A stretch of DNA of 50,708 nt, from the NCBI RefSeq assembly GCF_001074805.1, contig NZ_JUPI01000013.1, positions 1 to 50,708 on the forward strand, in the 5' to 3' direction. Below, piece by piece: positions 10,005 to 19,295 of this stretch (position 1 is its first letter; the number at the start of each line of letters is the position of its first letter). The DNA comes from Streptococcus parasanguinis. GTDB lineage: Bacteria; Bacillota; Bacilli; Lactobacillales; Streptococcaceae. The notes beneath the pieces were generated by a model. That model had not been told where the DNA came from. It saw nothing but the letters and a program-made list of their open reading frames with translations, and searched no databases. Both the position numbers and the translations under genes were made by a program.

Positions 10005-10040
10005 TTACATCCTTTCTAAAAATATCCTAATGGAACAATG

Positions 10041-10072
10041 ACAAAACCCAACCGATAATCAGTTAGGTTTTA
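10041..10072 (-). terminator. Terminator of dacA
   Basis: AAAACCTAAC pairs with GTTGGGTTTT across a short loop, directly after the dacA stop codon on the minus strand. Confidence 0.75.
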
Positions 10073-10075
10073 TTC

Positions 10076-11422
10076 TTAATCTTTATAATAGCGCTTTTGG
10101 GCGTCTCTTTTGCGTCGATCTCGACTTTGTTTTTCAATCGAGAGAATGATGACAAGAATGAGAATCGGAATCAAAATCAGGAAGTGATCTAGCGAAAGCC
10201 ATTTACTTTGCTTGGCAGTCGCCTTTTTTCCACTTGCTGTTTCTTTGACCAGTTCTGGCTTGGCCCCTTCTTCCACCTTCATATCATCTCGGATTCCTTC
10301 AGACAGAGTATAGAGACCATTATCCACTGTCAAATACCCATCTTTTACTGCAAGTGTGGGCTCTTTAGCTCCCTTTTCCACCGTTGCATAAAATGGTTTT
10401 TTGAGTGTATAGGTCTTGCCATCAATCTGCTGGACACCAGCATCCAATAATTTCTTATAGCCAAAATCTTTATAGACTTTTTCGATCAAGGCATTCCCAA
10501 ATGGGTGACGGTAGTATTCCCCATCTTGGTCTGCCCAATCTCCAACCCCCATAATGACAGCAATTAAACGTTGATTGCCCCGTTTGATGGTTGCAATATA
10601 GTTGAAGGCTCCACGAGGGCTTGATCCCGTTTTCAAACCATCCACACCTTTTAAGGCATACTTGGCTCCTGGCAATGAATAATTATAGGTATCAAAGGTT
10701 TCCTCATACGGAGTTCCTTTTTTGACCGTGACTTGTGCTTGATTGGTATAGCTTAAGATATCCGGGTATTGATTGATAAAATGATAGACCAAAATTCCCA
10801 AATCACGCGCGGTTGTCTGGTTAGCCGCATCATTTGGATAATTGTTGACCTGATAGTAGCCTTGCAAGGTTGAGATGGCAGCCCCGCTTGGGTTATTCCA
10901 GACCGTATTGGTCATCCCCAATTCCTTAGCCTTGGCATTCATGCGCTCGATAAAGGCGTCTGGATCATTGTTGGACATAAGATTGGCCAACATGAGGGTC
11001 GACACATTTGAGGATGGAACCACGGTCATGGTAATCAACTCAGGAATGGTATAGTCTACTCCAGCAACAATATTATTATTTGAGATTTCATAGATCTTAC
11101 CGATCGCTTGATCTGAAGCGGTCGCCTTGATCACTGTATCTTTACTGATCTTGCCATTTGCCATATCTTCAAACAAGAGATAGAGCGTCATGAGTTTACT
11201 CATGCTGGCCGGATCTCTGACTTCATCGATATTGTCTTTCCAAAGAACATTTCCCGTATTGCCGTCAATAATGAGCGAAGAGTGTGGACGGTTTATGGCT
11301 TGGACATTGTCATTTGGATACATCTTTTGCGCCATATCCACCAACTCATCCGCACTAGCTAGAATTGGCTGGCATAAGAGACTCAGAAGGAGGCAAATAG
11401 ACATCAAATATTTTTTTATCAT
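10076..11422 (-). CDS. dacA: D-alanyl-D-alanine carboxypeptidase (low-mass PBP3/DacA)
   Basis: 448 residues. It trims the terminal D-Ala from peptidoglycan pentapeptides at the outer membrane face. Signal peptide at 1-24. Active-site SMSK near residue 73, SSN near 137 and KTG near 263 (GLKTGSS), in the order of the S11 peptidase family. The C-terminal beta domain precedes a membrane anchor (LDHFLILIPILILVIILS) and a basic cytoplasmic tail. An extended -10 element and a leader hairpin lie upstream. Confidence 0.96.
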   Translation of the reverse strand: MIKKYLMSICLLLSLLCQPILASADELVDMAQKMYPNDNVQAINRPHSSLIIDGNTGNVLWKDNIDEVRDPASMSKLMTLYLLFEDMANGKISKDTVIKATASDQAIGKIYEISNNNIVAGVDYTIPELITMTVVPSSNVSTLMLANLMSNNDPDAFIERMNAKAKELGMTNTVWNNPSGAAISTLQGYYQVNNYPNDAANQTTARDLGILVYHFINQYPDILSYTNQAQVTVKKGTPYEETFDTYNYSLPGAKYALKGVDGLKTGSSPRGAFNYIATIKRGNQRLIAVIMGVGDWADQDGEYYRHPFGNALIEKVYKDFGYKKLLDAGVQQIDGKTYTLKKPFYATVEKGAKEPTLAVKDGYLTVDNGLYTLSEGIRDDMKVEEGAKPELVKETASGKKATAKQSKWLSLDHFLILIPILILVIILSIEKQSRDRRKRDAQKRYYKD

Positions 11423-11539
11423 AAACTTTTCCTTTATAACAGACTAATCAACTGGAGGTTGAAATAAGCTTCTAACCTTTATGCTCTTTCTTCTTGTCTC
11501 CCAGTAAATGAAAAGAGCCAATCCCAGCAGATGATTACT

Positions 11540-11551
11540 TGTATTGTACCA
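11540..11551 (-). promoter_or_regulatory. dacA promoter (extended -10)
   Basis: TGG followed by TACAAT (11543-11548) on the minus strand, an extended -10 with no clear -35. The predicted leader of about 110 nt contains GCTCTTT...AAAGAGC arms that could fold. Confidence 0.65.
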
Positions 11552-11563
11552 TACTTTGAAGCA

Positions 11564-11602
11564 GAAAAAAACCTATCTGGCCCGAATAAATCGGCGATAG
11601 GT
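11564..11602 (-). terminator. Terminator of nagB
   Basis: ACCTATC arms pair with GATAGGT around an inner GCCGA/TCGG pairing, followed by TTTTTTT on the minus strand. Confidence 0.92.
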
Positions 11603-11610
11603 CCTGTTTA

Positions 11611-12318
11611 TTAACGACTTAACAAGCTCAAAGCTTCCTTATCCGCTATAATGGTCACATCTGGATGGCCTTGAAGGGCACTAGCGGGCACTTTTTCTGT
11701 CCTTTCACCCTCTACAGTTCCTTTAATCGCTTGGGCTTTTGATTCCCCATATGCAAACAAGACGATCGATTTTGCAGCTAAGATATTGGCAATCCCCATC
11801 GAGATGGCTTGGGTTGGTACATCTTCGATCTTATCAAAGAAACGAGAATTGGCTTCAATCGTAGAGGCATCCAACTGAACTAAGTGGGTCTGGCTATCAA
11901 AGGATGTTCCTGGCTCATTAAAACCGATATGCCCATTTCGTCCGATTCCCAATATTTGAAGGTCCACTGGATGGTCTTCGAGTATTTTGTTATAACGGAT
12001 CACTTCTTGATCGGCAGATTCTTCTACACCCGATGGGAGATGGCTTTCTTGGAATGGTTTGGCATCAAAGAGATGTTTTTCCATGAAATACCGATAGGAT
12101 TGAGGATCATCTCCCGTCAACCCTACGTATTCATCTAAGTTCACACTGATTAGATTAGAAAGATCCAAATCACTTTCACGAATCTGTTTATAAAACTCAA
12201 GGGGACTGCTTCCTGTCGCAAGACCTAAGGTTTGCGCACCTTCCTGTAATTTTTCTTTCAATATATCAAAGGCAACTTTTCCACCCTCAATTTGGTCCTT
12301 TACTTCAATAATTTTCAT
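11611..12318 (-). CDS. nagB: Glucosamine-6-phosphate deaminase
   Basis: Converts glucosamine-6-phosphate to fructose-6-phosphate and ammonia, the last step of amino-sugar catabolism. 235 residues, the normal short Gram-positive form. Family motifs visible are [14 protein letters not shown] (phosphate binding), VNLDEYVGL (catalytic Asp) and [15 protein letters not shown] (catalytic His loop). The RBS ATAGGAGG is strong. It is monocistronic between a consensus promoter carrying an operator-like palindrome and a strong terminator. Confidence 0.96.
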   Translation of the reverse strand: MKIIEVKDQIEGGKVAFDILKEKLQEGAQTLGLATGSSPLEFYKQIRESDLDLSNLISVNLDEYVGLTGDDPQSYRYFMEKHLFDAKPFQESHLPSGVEESADQEVIRYNKILEDHPVDLQILGIGRNGHIGFNEPGTSFDSQTHLVQLDASTIEANSRFFDKIEDVPTQAISMGIANILAAKSIVLFAYGESKAQAIKGTVEGERTEKVPASALQGHPDVTIIADKEALSLLSR

Positions 12319-12348
12319 TGGATAGACCTCCTATTTCTCTATGCTTTT

Positions 12349-12377
12349 ATTATATGGTATAGACCAATTTTTGTCAA
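12349..12377 (-). promoter_or_regulatory. nagB promoter with NagR-like operator in the spacer
   Basis: TTGACA (12372-12377), a 17-nt spacer and TATAAT (12349-12354), both hexamers consensus. The spacer contains the palindrome TGGTCTATACCA (12355-12366), which matches the TGGTCTAGACCA-type site of GntR-family amino-sugar repressors (NagR/DasR dre). A partial cre-like sequence lies just upstream. Confidence 0.85.
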
Positions 12378-12425
12378 GTGAAACCGCTATCTTTTCCTAG
12401 CATTTTTTTCAATTTCATATCAATT

Positions 12426-12443
12426 CGTGATATAATGAAAGGT
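12426..12443 (+). promoter_or_regulatory. Extended -10 promoter immediately before a start codon
   Basis: TGA followed by TATAAT (12431-12436). The ATG at 12444 is the eighth base after the -10 box, so transcription should begin at or next to the start codon, giving a leaderless mRNA. Confidence 0.65.
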
Positions 12444-12614
12444 ATGATTGTATCACTATTATTCATCATTTTTTTGATCGGACTCCTTGTCTTTCTCTTA
12501 TCTTTCTTGATTCACCAAAGAAAGATTCTCAAGGTCCTGATCTTTTTGATGGGAACTGTCCTGATGCTTTTAGCTATCGGGACAACCATCTATCTACTCA
12601 CAAATTTATTATAA
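12444..12614 (+). CDS. Small membrane protein, possibly leaderless
   Basis: 56 residues beginning [17 protein letters not shown], with two hydrophobic helices separated by HQRKILK: a small hairpin membrane protein. The ATG at 12435 overlaps the -10 box, so 12444 is the better start. No Shine-Dalgarno fits either one. It ends 11 nt before queA, so queA and argR are probably co-transcribed with it. It could alternatively be untranslated leader of queA. Function unknown. Confidence 0.6.
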   Translation: MIVSLLFIIFLIGLLVFLLSFLIHQRKILKVLIFLMGTVLMLLAIGTTIYLLTNLL

Positions 12615-12625
12615 AAGGAGCGCAA

Positions 12626-13654
12626 ATGAATACCAACGACTTTGACTTTGATTTGCCTGAAGAACTGATTGCCCAAACCCCTCTTGAAAAACGAGATGCC
12701 TCTAAACTCTTGATCCTGGATCGAAAAACAGGGCAATTCCAAGATCGTCATTTTGATGCAATTTTGGATGAATTGGAGCCAGGAGATGCTCTTGTCATGA
12801 ACAATACGCGCGTACTGCCTGCCCGTCTTCACGGCGTCAAGCCAGAAACAGGTGGTCACGTCGAATTCCTTCTCCTCAAAAATACCCAAGATGACTGTTG
12901 GGAAGTCTTAGCAAAGCCTGCTAAACGATTAAAAGTAGGGGCTTCAGTGAGCTTCGGAGATGGTCGATTGACTGCCACTGTCGAGGAAGAATTGGAACAC
13001 GGAGGCCGTATCGTCCGCTTCCACTATCAAGGCATCTTTTTAGAAGTCTTGGAAAGTCTTGGCGAAATGCCACTCCCTCCCTATATTCACGAAAAGCTTG
13101 CTGACCGCGAACGCTACCAAACCGTTTATGCTAAAGAAAACGGTTCTGCTGCAGCCCCAACAGCAGGTCTACATTTCACCCAAGAATTGCTTCAAAAGAT
13201 TGAAGCAAAGGGTGTTCATCTTGTTTACCTGACCCTTCATGTAGGGCTTGGTACCTTCCGTCCAGTATCAGTGGACAATCTCGAAGACCATGAGATGCAC
13301 TCTGAATTTTACCAACTTTCAGAAGAGGCAGCTACGACCCTTCGTCAAGTAAAAGCTGCAGGGAAACGCATCGTAGCTGTTGGAACAACTTCTATCCGGA
13401 CGCTTGAAACGATCGGAAATAAATTTGCAGGTGATATCCAAGCCGATTCTGGCTGGACCAATATTTTCATTAAACCGGGTTATGAATGGAAAGTAGTCGA
13501 TGCCTTTTCGACCAACTTCCACCTTCCAAAATCAACTTTAGTCATGTTGGTTTCTGCCTTTGCTGGCCGTGAATTAACCTTAGAAGCATATCATCATGCT
13601 ATTCAGGAACGGTACCGCTTCTTCAGCTTTGGGGACGCTATGTTCATCAAGTAA
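12626..13654 (+). CDS. queA: S-adenosylmethionine:tRNA ribosyltransferase-isomerase
   Basis: Adds the epoxycyclopentanediol side chain of queuosine precursor to the anticodon wobble base of tRNA. 342 residues, the normal length. Recognised by the start [54 protein letters not shown] and [12 protein letters not shown]. The RBS AAAGGAG is 6 nt before the ATG. It precedes the ArgR-type regulator by 11 nt, as in other oral streptococcal arc loci. Confidence 0.97.
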   Translation: MNTNDFDFDLPEELIAQTPLEKRDASKLLILDRKTGQFQDRHFDAILDELEPGDALVMNNTRVLPARLHGVKPETGGHVEFLLLKNTQDDCWEVLAKPAKRLKVGASVSFGDGRLTATVEEELEHGGRIVRFHYQGIFLEVLESLGEMPLPPYIHEKLADRERYQTVYAKENGSAAAPTAGLHFTQELLQKIEAKGVHLVYLTLHVGLGTFRPVSVDNLEDHEMHSEFYQLSEEAATTLRQVKAAGKRIVAVGTTSIRTLETIGNKFAGDIQADSGWTNIFIKPGYEWKVVDAFSTNFHLPKSTLVMLVSAFAGRELTLEAYHHAIQERYRFFSFGDAMFIK

Positions 13655-13665
13655 AGGAGTCTCTC

Positions 13666-14136
13666 ATGAATAAAATTGAAAGCCGCCACCGCTTGATCCG
13701 CTCTATTATTTCTGAGCGTAGGATTCATACCCAACAAGAACTCCAAGAAGCCCTTGAAGCCAATGGGGTTCTCGTTACCCAATCCACCCTTTCACGGGAT
13801 GTTAAATCCTTGAATCTAGTGAAAATTAACGAGGGGGATAGTTCCTACTATGCCATGAACACCATCGCTCCTTCCCGTTGGGAAAAGCGCCTGCGGATGT
13901 ATATGGAAGATGCCTTAGTCATGTTGCGGCCCGTTCAAAACCAGGTCGTTGTAAAAACTCTTCCAGGGCTTGCCCAATCCTTTGGAGCTATCTTAGATGC
14001 ACTGGAACTGGATCAAATTGTAGCTACTATCTGTGGGGACGATGTCTGCTTGGTCATCTGTGAAGACAACCAAGGAGCTTTGGATTGCTTTGAAAAATTA
14101 AAAGAATTCACCCCACCCTTCTTCTTTAGCAAATAA
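13666..14136 (+). CDS. argR: ArgR/AhrC-family arginine regulator (ArcR)
   Basis: 156 residues. N-terminal winged helix ([24 protein letters not shown], then [18 protein letters not shown]) and a C-terminal oligomerisation/arginine-binding domain. The GTICGDD-type motif appears as [14 protein letters not shown]. Convergent with arcT and encoded next to the arc genes; in S. gordonii the corresponding gene is called arcR, so control of the arginine deiminase operon by arginine is likely. RBS AAAGGAG. Confidence 0.93.
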   Translation: MNKIESRHRLIRSIISERRIHTQQELQEALEANGVLVTQSTLSRDVKSLNLVKINEGDSSYYAMNTIAPSRWEKRLRMYMEDALVMLRPVQNQVVVKTLPGLAQSFGAILDALELDQIVATICGDDVCLVICEDNQGALDCFEKLKEFTPPFFFSK

Positions 14137-14169
14137 AAAGTTTGGAAACTTAGTTTCCAAACTTTTTAT
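14136..14169. terminator. Bidirectional terminator between argR and arcT
   Basis: AAAAAGTTTGGAAAC pairs with GTTTCCAAACTTTTT with a 3-nt centre. A-runs and T-runs flank both sides, so it works for both converging transcripts. Confidence 0.93.
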
Positions 14170-15500
14170 TTTGTCGCTAGGCGCTGAATGGCTTCTCGAT
14201 AGATTTCCATCGCAGCGTAGAGATCGTCAATTTTTGCTCGTTCATTGGCCTGGTGCTCGGTCTGTTCTGCACCTGGGAAAAGAGCGCCGAAAGCTACACA
14301 GTTTTCCATAGTTCGCGCAAATGTCGCACCACCTGAAGACATGGCTGGTGTCCTATCCCCGGTTTCTTCCTGGTAGACGGCCATCAAAGAGCTGACTAAA
14401 GGACTATCTAGCGGTACATATAAAGGAGCCAAATAGTCAAATTCTTCATACTCCAACTGATAGCTAGCCGCAATTTCTTGCAGACGAGCTACTAAATTCT
14501 CCTTATCTGCTAGGACTGGAATTCGAATATCAATTCCGATTTCCGATTGCTCTTGATCGATCACAAGGGTCGCAAGATTGAAGGAAAGATCCCCACTTGG
14601 TTCATCTGAAATAGGGCCAAATAGCGCTTCTCCCGTTGCATCCTCACCAACTGCATCTGCGATAAAAAGCAAAGCTGGATGGGGTTGGATGAGGGATAAA
14701 CTTTCCGCTAAACCGACAATAGCATTCACTCCTTCAGCTGCATCTTTAGAGTGCTTGGAAACACCCAAAACCGTTACAGAATCTTCTGTTTGGCTATACC
14801 GAACCCCACTTTGATCCAAAACAGGAAGCAACTCTTCCAAACGATGACCAGCATAGGTCGCCTTGTCTGGAACAACATTGAGGGCCTGACCAGCCTGTAA
14901 GGGAAGATCATCCCAACCTGGACCATGCAATTTCACTTGTAATAAGCCTTTTTCAGCATAGGTTAATGGGAAAGAGGAATCCGGTGCAAATCCAAGATCT
15001 ACTTGTTCCTCGATTTGGTTGTAGCGGTTCATACAGCGCCACAAGGTTTCTTCATCCGTCCCAAAGATAAAGCGGATTCGTTTGGTAAACTGGAGGCCAT
15101 CATCCAGCAAACTCTTGACTGCATAGAGGGCAGCAAGAGACGGTCCCTTATCATCCTGCACACCACGACCTACTAGATAGTCACCGACAATAGTCGCTTC
15201 AAAAGGTGGCGTTTGCCAATCTTTTAGATCACCGGCTGGAACAACATCCAAGTGACAAAGAACGGCCAGGAGTTCTTCCCCCTGACCGATCTCTGCATAT
15301 CCATAGTATCCTTCAGGATCTATATATGTTTGAAAACCTAATTCTCGAGCAAGCTCTAAGGTTTTTTCTAGGACATCTTGGATAGCTTGTCCAAACGGTG
15401 TTCCATTTTCCCCTTCATTTAACACAGAAGGGTAAGAAATGATGGTTTGAAGAGAGTTTAAAAACTGCTCTTTCACATCGTCCTTAATTCTTTTTTTCAT
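14166..15500 (-). CDS. arcT: M20-family metallopeptidase of the arc operon (ArcT)
   Basis: 444 residues. Dinuclear zinc dipeptidase fold: VLCHLDVVPAGD (first metal motif), VGRGVQDDKGPSLAALYAV (bridging Asp), FGTDEETLWRCMNRY (catalytic Glu) and EQTEHQANERAKIDDL near the C-terminus. Relatives are PepV-like and Xaa-His dipeptidases. In oral streptococci this is the last gene of the arginine deiminase operon and may release arginine from peptides; that role is inferred from context. It follows arcD by 17 nt. The symbol is used by synteny. Confidence 0.88.
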   Translation of the reverse strand: MKKRIKDDVKEQFLNSLQTIISYPSVLNEGENGTPFGQAIQDVLEKTLELARELGFQTYIDPEGYYGYAEIGQGEELLAVLCHLDVVPAGDLKDWQTPPFEATIVGDYLVGRGVQDDKGPSLAALYAVKSLLDDGLQFTKRIRFIFGTDEETLWRCMNRYNQIEEQVDLGFAPDSSFPLTYAEKGLLQVKLHGPGWDDLPLQAGQALNVVPDKATYAGHRLEELLPVLDQSGVRYSQTEDSVTVLGVSKHSKDAAEGVNAIVGLAESLSLIQPHPALLFIADAVGEDATGEALFGPISDEPSGDLSFNLATLVIDQEQSEIGIDIRIPVLADKENLVARLQEIAASYQLEYEEFDYLAPLYVPLDSPLVSSLMAVYQEETGDRTPAMSSGGATFARTMENCVAFGALFPGAEQTEHQANERAKIDDLYAAMEIYREAIQRLATK

Positions 15501-15517
15501 GAAACACCTACTTTATT

Positions 15518-17029
15518 CTATTGCAAGAATGGAACAACAGTTCCGAGTAGAAGAAGGGCAATAGTAATCACAACAATAGCTACGACCAATTTACCCATGA
15601 ATTTCCACCATGCACTCAAGTCAACACGTCCAAGAGCAAGAGCTCCCATTACGATACCTGAAGTTGGTGCGATCAAGTTCAAGACACCAGATGCAGATTG
15701 GTAAGCTGTGACAATCAAGCTACCTGGTACATTGACGAATTTACCAAGAGGTGCCATGATACCCATTGTTGCGCTGGCAAGACCAGATGATGATGGGATC
15801 AAGAATGACATTGGCAAGTAGAAAATGTAAGTCAAGACAATGAACAATTGAGATGAAAGACCTTTCAGTCCTTCTTCACCCCAGTGAAGAATTGTTGCAG
15901 TGATCATACCGTCGTTCATGATGACTTGGATACCACGTGCTACTGCTACGATAAGAGCAACACTCAAGAGGTCAGCTGCACCATTCATGAAGGATGAAAT
16001 AATCTTATCTTCTTTCAAGCCATAAATGATACCAACAAGGATTCCCATGAAGGCAAAGAGCATAGCTGTTTGAGGGAAGTACCATGTACCAAGAGCATCT
16101 GTGTTACCGATCAATTGACCAAGGTAAGGAACTTTATGGAGAGATTCGTTGAAGCTGTCAAAGAATGTAATACCCAAATCTTTGAATGGGATAAATCCAG
16201 CAACCATGATGACGAATGTTGAAATGAAGACGAGCAAGACACGTTTTTGTTTCTTGTTCATTTGTGAAGGAATTTCTTCACCACTATCAACGTTGAAGTG
16301 TTTCAAATCTTCTTCACGAGTTGCATAGGTGAGAGATTTGGTTGGGTCTTTTTGAACCTTATCTGCATAACGGTATACATAGTAGGTGCTAAGTCCTGTC
16401 AATACGATCCAGAAGATAACACGGAGCAAGAGACCTGAAGCACTTGAGATACCTGCAGTATCAGAAGCGATAACTGTCGCAAATGGGTTCAATGTCGACG
16501 CCAAACATCCGATTTGTGATCCTAAGAGGATAATAGCCACCCCTGTCAAGCTGTCAAAACCAACAGACATCATAACAGGAACAAGAAGTGGATAGAAGGC
16601 CATAGTTTCTTCACCCATACCATAAGTTGTACCACCAAGGGCAAACAATGGCATCAAGATCAAGATCAACATTTTTTCGCGGCCTTTGTATTTACGAACG
16701 ATAGAAGCAATCCCTACATCAAGGGTACCTGTTTCGTTCACAACTCCAAGGAAACCACCGACCATCAAGATGAAGAAGGCTACGTCAATCGCTGCACTGG
16801 TTGGTGCTTTACCAAGCATCGCATTGATTGGAGCCATCAGGACATCCCAAATCCCTTGAGGGTTTTGTTTCACAGATTCATAACTACCTGCGATGATGGC
16901 ACCAGCTTTATCAACTTTGTATTGACCAGCTGGAATGATCCAAGTTAACACTGCCATAATGGCAATGATGATCAACAATACGGAAAAAGATGAAGGCATC
17001 TTAAATCCTTTTTTCGTTTTTTCACTCAT
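15518..17029 (-). CDS. arcD: Arginine/ornithine antiporter, YfcC family
   Basis: 503 residues, about 12 or more membrane helices. Family features are the start PSSFSVLLIIIAIMAVLTWIIPAGQY, the repeated GGTTYGMGEETMAFYPLLVP segment and SFLIPSSSGLASATMGIMAPL. It should exchange extracellular arginine for ornithine to feed ArcA. Transport direction is inferred from the operon; sequence alone gives only the YfcC/C4-dicarboxylate-like family. RBS TTAGGAGGAAG. Confidence 0.9.
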   Translation of the reverse strand: MSEKTKKGFKMPSSFSVLLIIIAIMAVLTWIIPAGQYKVDKAGAIIAGSYESVKQNPQGIWDVLMAPINAMLGKAPTSAAIDVAFFILMVGGFLGVVNETGTLDVGIASIVRKYKGREKMLILILMPLFALGGTTYGMGEETMAFYPLLVPVMMSVGFDSLTGVAIILLGSQIGCLASTLNPFATVIASDTAGISSASGLLLRVIFWIVLTGLSTYYVYRYADKVQKDPTKSLTYATREEDLKHFNVDSGEEIPSQMNKKQKRVLLVFISTFVIMVAGFIPFKDLGITFFDSFNESLHKVPYLGQLIGNTDALGTWYFPQTAMLFAFMGILVGIIYGLKEDKIISSFMNGAADLLSVALIVAVARGIQVIMNDGMITATILHWGEEGLKGLSSQLFIVLTYIFYLPMSFLIPSSSGLASATMGIMAPLGKFVNVPGSLIVTAYQSASGVLNLIAPTSGIVMGALALGRVDLSAWWKFMGKLVVAIVVITIALLLLGTVVPFLQ

Positions 17030-17064
17030 TTGTCTTCCTCCTAACGCAACAAAGTGTGAGTGAT

Positions 17065-17089
17065 GTTTTACAAGAGTCTCTTGTAAAAC
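17065..17089. repeat. 25-bp palindrome between arcC and arcD
   Basis: Near-perfect palindrome with 12-bp arms (GTTTTACAAGAG and CTCTTGTAAAAC) around a central T. No T-run follows on the minus strand, so it does not look like a terminator. It could be an operator or an mRNA processing/stability hairpin. Confidence 0.8.
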
Positions 17090-17153
17090 GCTTACCTATA
17101 GACTTATTCTATCACAATAAGCTTTAAAATACTAGTTTTTTCCTAATTTTTCA

Positions 17154-18098
17154 TTAGTCTTTTTGGATGATTGTTCCACTTTCAGACTCAATCAAAGCTC
17201 CAAGGTTTTCAAGTGATGTGATGACTGCTTTTCCTTCTGGACGACCATTTACAAAGGCGATCGCAGCTTCTACTTTAGGAAGCATGCTTCCTGGTGCAAA
17301 TTGGTCTTGTTTGATGTACTCTTCCAATTGAGCCACATTCACATGTTCCAATTTCGCTTGGTCTGGTTTGTTGTAGTTCACAAAGACATAATCGACACCA
17401 GTCAAGACGATGAAGAGGTCTGCTTCTACTAATTCAGCCAAACGTTGAGATGCGAAGTCTTTATCGATTACCGCTTCAACACCAGATAGGCTACCATCTG
17501 CTTCTTTCACAACAGGGATGCCACCACCACCGGCAGCTACAACGACTTGACCGTCGTTCAACAAAGTACGAATGGTATTGATTTCTTTGATATCCACTGG
17601 TTTTGGTGAAGCCACAACTTTACGCCAGCCACGACCAGCATCTTCTTTGAAAGTTGCCCCTGATTTTTCAGCTTCTGCTTTTGCTTCTTCTTCTGAGTAG
17701 AATGGGCCGATTGGTTTGCTCAAGTTAACGAAAGCTGGGTCGTTCTTATCCACAACGACTTGAGTGACAACAGAAGCCACATCTTTTTCAATTCCTTCTT
17801 CAAGAAGAGCATTTTGAAGAGCATTTTGAAGCCAGTAACCAATGCTTCCTTCGGTCATAGCAACTAATGAATCAAGTGGGAAAGCTGGGTTCTTTTCAGA
17901 ATCTGCAGCCAAGTGTTGGAGCAAGAGGTTTCCTACTTGAGGGCCATTCCCGTGAGTGATGATCAACTCATCCCCATTTTTGATTAATTTAACTAAGTGT
18001 TTAGCTGTTTCTACAAGTGCTTCTTGTTGAGCTTTTGCAGAAGGATCAGATGAGAGAATAGCATTTCCTCCCAAAGCAACGACGATTTTTCTTGACAT
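17154..18098 (-). CDS. arcC: Carbamate kinase
   Basis: Converts carbamoyl phosphate and ADP to ATP, NH3 and CO2, the energy-yielding step of the arginine deiminase pathway. 314 residues, standard length. Motifs are VALGGNAIL at the N-terminus, [13 protein letters not shown], and [12 protein letters not shown] with the Lys of [13 protein letters not shown]. It is separated from arcB by a terminator-like hairpin and from arcD by a palindrome, so its level may differ from its neighbours. Confidence 0.97.
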   Translation of the reverse strand: MSRKIVVALGGNAILSSDPSAKAQQEALVETAKHLVKLIKNGDELIITHGNGPQVGNLLLQHLAADSEKNPAFPLDSLVAMTEGSIGYWLQNALQNALLEEGIEKDVASVVTQVVVDKNDPAFVNLSKPIGPFYSEEEAKAEAEKSGATFKEDAGRGWRKVVASPKPVDIKEINTIRTLLNDGQVVVAAGGGGIPVVKEADGSLSGVEAVIDKDFASQRLAELVEADLFIVLTGVDYVFVNYNKPDQAKLEHVNVAQLEEYIKQDQFAPGSMLPKVEAAIAFVNGRPEGKAVITSLENLGALIESESGTIIQKD

Positions 18099-18117
18099 TG
18101 AATTTCCCTTTCTATAA

Positions 18118-18160
18118 AAAATAGGGGCAGGACTAAAGCTAGCAGTCCAGCCCCTATAGC
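18118..18160 (-). terminator. Terminator-like hairpin between arcB and arcC
   Basis: AGGGGC-GGACT arms pair with AGTCC-GCCCCT and are followed on the minus strand by ATTTTTTA. It looks like a genuine intrinsic terminator inside the operon, likely allowing partial read-through into arcC. Confidence 0.8.
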
Positions 18161-18183
18161 TGTTGGTATACGGTTATAAAGTC

Positions 18184-19200
18184 TTAAACTTTTGGAATGT
18201 ACATGTTACCAAGAGTAGCTGCCATAACCGCTTTGATGGTGTGCATACGGTTTTCAGCTTGGTCAAAGTGACGAGCATATTTGCTACGGAACACTTCGTC
18301 AGTAACTTCCATTTCTTCTACGCCGAATTTTTCAGCAACATCTTTACCATAAACAGTGTTTGTGTCATGGAAAGCTGGCAAGCAGTGCAAGAAGATCAAA
18401 TCTTCATTGTCAGCTTTCTTAACCAAATCCATGTTTACTTGGTAAGGTTTCAAAAGGGCAACGCGTTCTGCAAATTTGTCTTCTTCACCCATAGATACCC
18501 AAACGTCAGTGTAAAGTACATCTGCACCTTTCACAGCTTCGTCAGCATCTTCAGTGATCAAAATATGAGCACCACTTTCTTTTGCGAATCCTTCTGCCAA
18601 TTCAACAATTTCTTGTTCTGGGAAGAGTTCTTTTGGTGAGAAGATGTGTACGTTCACACCAAGGATAGCACCTGTTACAAGAAGGCTGTTTGCAACGTTG
18701 TTACGTCCGTCACCACAGTATACAAGTGTCAAACCTTCCAAACGTCCAAAGTTTTCTTGAACAGTCAAGTAGTCAGCAAGCATTTGAGTTGGGTGCCATT
18801 CGTCAGTCAAACCATTCCATACTGGAACACCTGAGAATTCAGCCAATTCTTCAACCATGCGTTGGCTAAATCCACGGAATTCAATACCATCAAACATACG
18901 TCCAAGAACTTTAGCAGTATCTTCTGTAGATTCTTTTTTACCAAGTTGGATGTCGTTTGCACCAAGGTATTCTGGGTGAGCACCAAGGTCGATAGCTGCT
19001 GTTGTGAAGGCAGCACGAGTACGAGTTGAAGTTTTTTCAAACAAAAGCGCAATGTTTTTACCAGCTAGGTAGTGGTGTTGGATGTTGCGTTTTTTAAGGT
19101 CTTTCAAGTGAGCTGAAAGTCCGATAAGGTATTCTAACTCTGCACGTGTAAAGTCTTTTTCTGCTAAAAAGCTACGTCCTTGGAATACTGAAGTTGTCAT
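18184..19200 (-). CDS. arcB: Ornithine carbamoyltransferase, catabolic
   Basis: Phosphorolyses citrulline to ornithine and carbamoyl phosphate in the arginine deiminase pathway. 338 residues. Carbamoyl-phosphate motif [12 protein letters not shown], ornithine-side [15 protein letters not shown], and the catalytic [19 protein letters not shown]. The 95-nt gap to arcA contains a stable hairpin without a T-run. Confidence 0.97.
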   Translation of the reverse strand: MTTSVFQGRSFLAEKDFTRAELEYLIGLSAHLKDLKKRNIQHHYLAGKNIALLFEKTSTRTRAAFTTAAIDLGAHPEYLGANDIQLGKKESTEDTAKVLGRMFDGIEFRGFSQRMVEELAEFSGVPVWNGLTDEWHPTQMLADYLTVQENFGRLEGLTLVYCGDGRNNVANSLLVTGAILGVNVHIFSPKELFPEQEIVELAEGFAKESGAHILITEDADEAVKGADVLYTDVWVSMGEEDKFAERVALLKPYQVNMDLVKKADNEDLIFLHCLPAFHDTNTVYGKDVAEKFGVEEMEVTDEVFRSKYARHFDQAENRMHTIKAVMAATLGNMYIPKV

Positions 19201-19250
19201 TAATTATCTCCTTTAATTATGCATGATAAGATCCTGTCAATCAGTTTAGA

Positions 19251-19274
19251 GGGCTCAGTTTAGACACTGAGCCC
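19251..19274. repeat. Hairpin in the arcA-arcB gap
   Basis: GGGCTCAGT (19251-19259) pairs with ACTGAGCCC (19266-19274). It is GC rich and has no T-run on the transcribed strand, so it is more likely an mRNA stabilising or processing hairpin than a terminator. Confidence 0.8.
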
Positions 19275-19295
19275 ATCTAACCTGTAGAAGGATGA

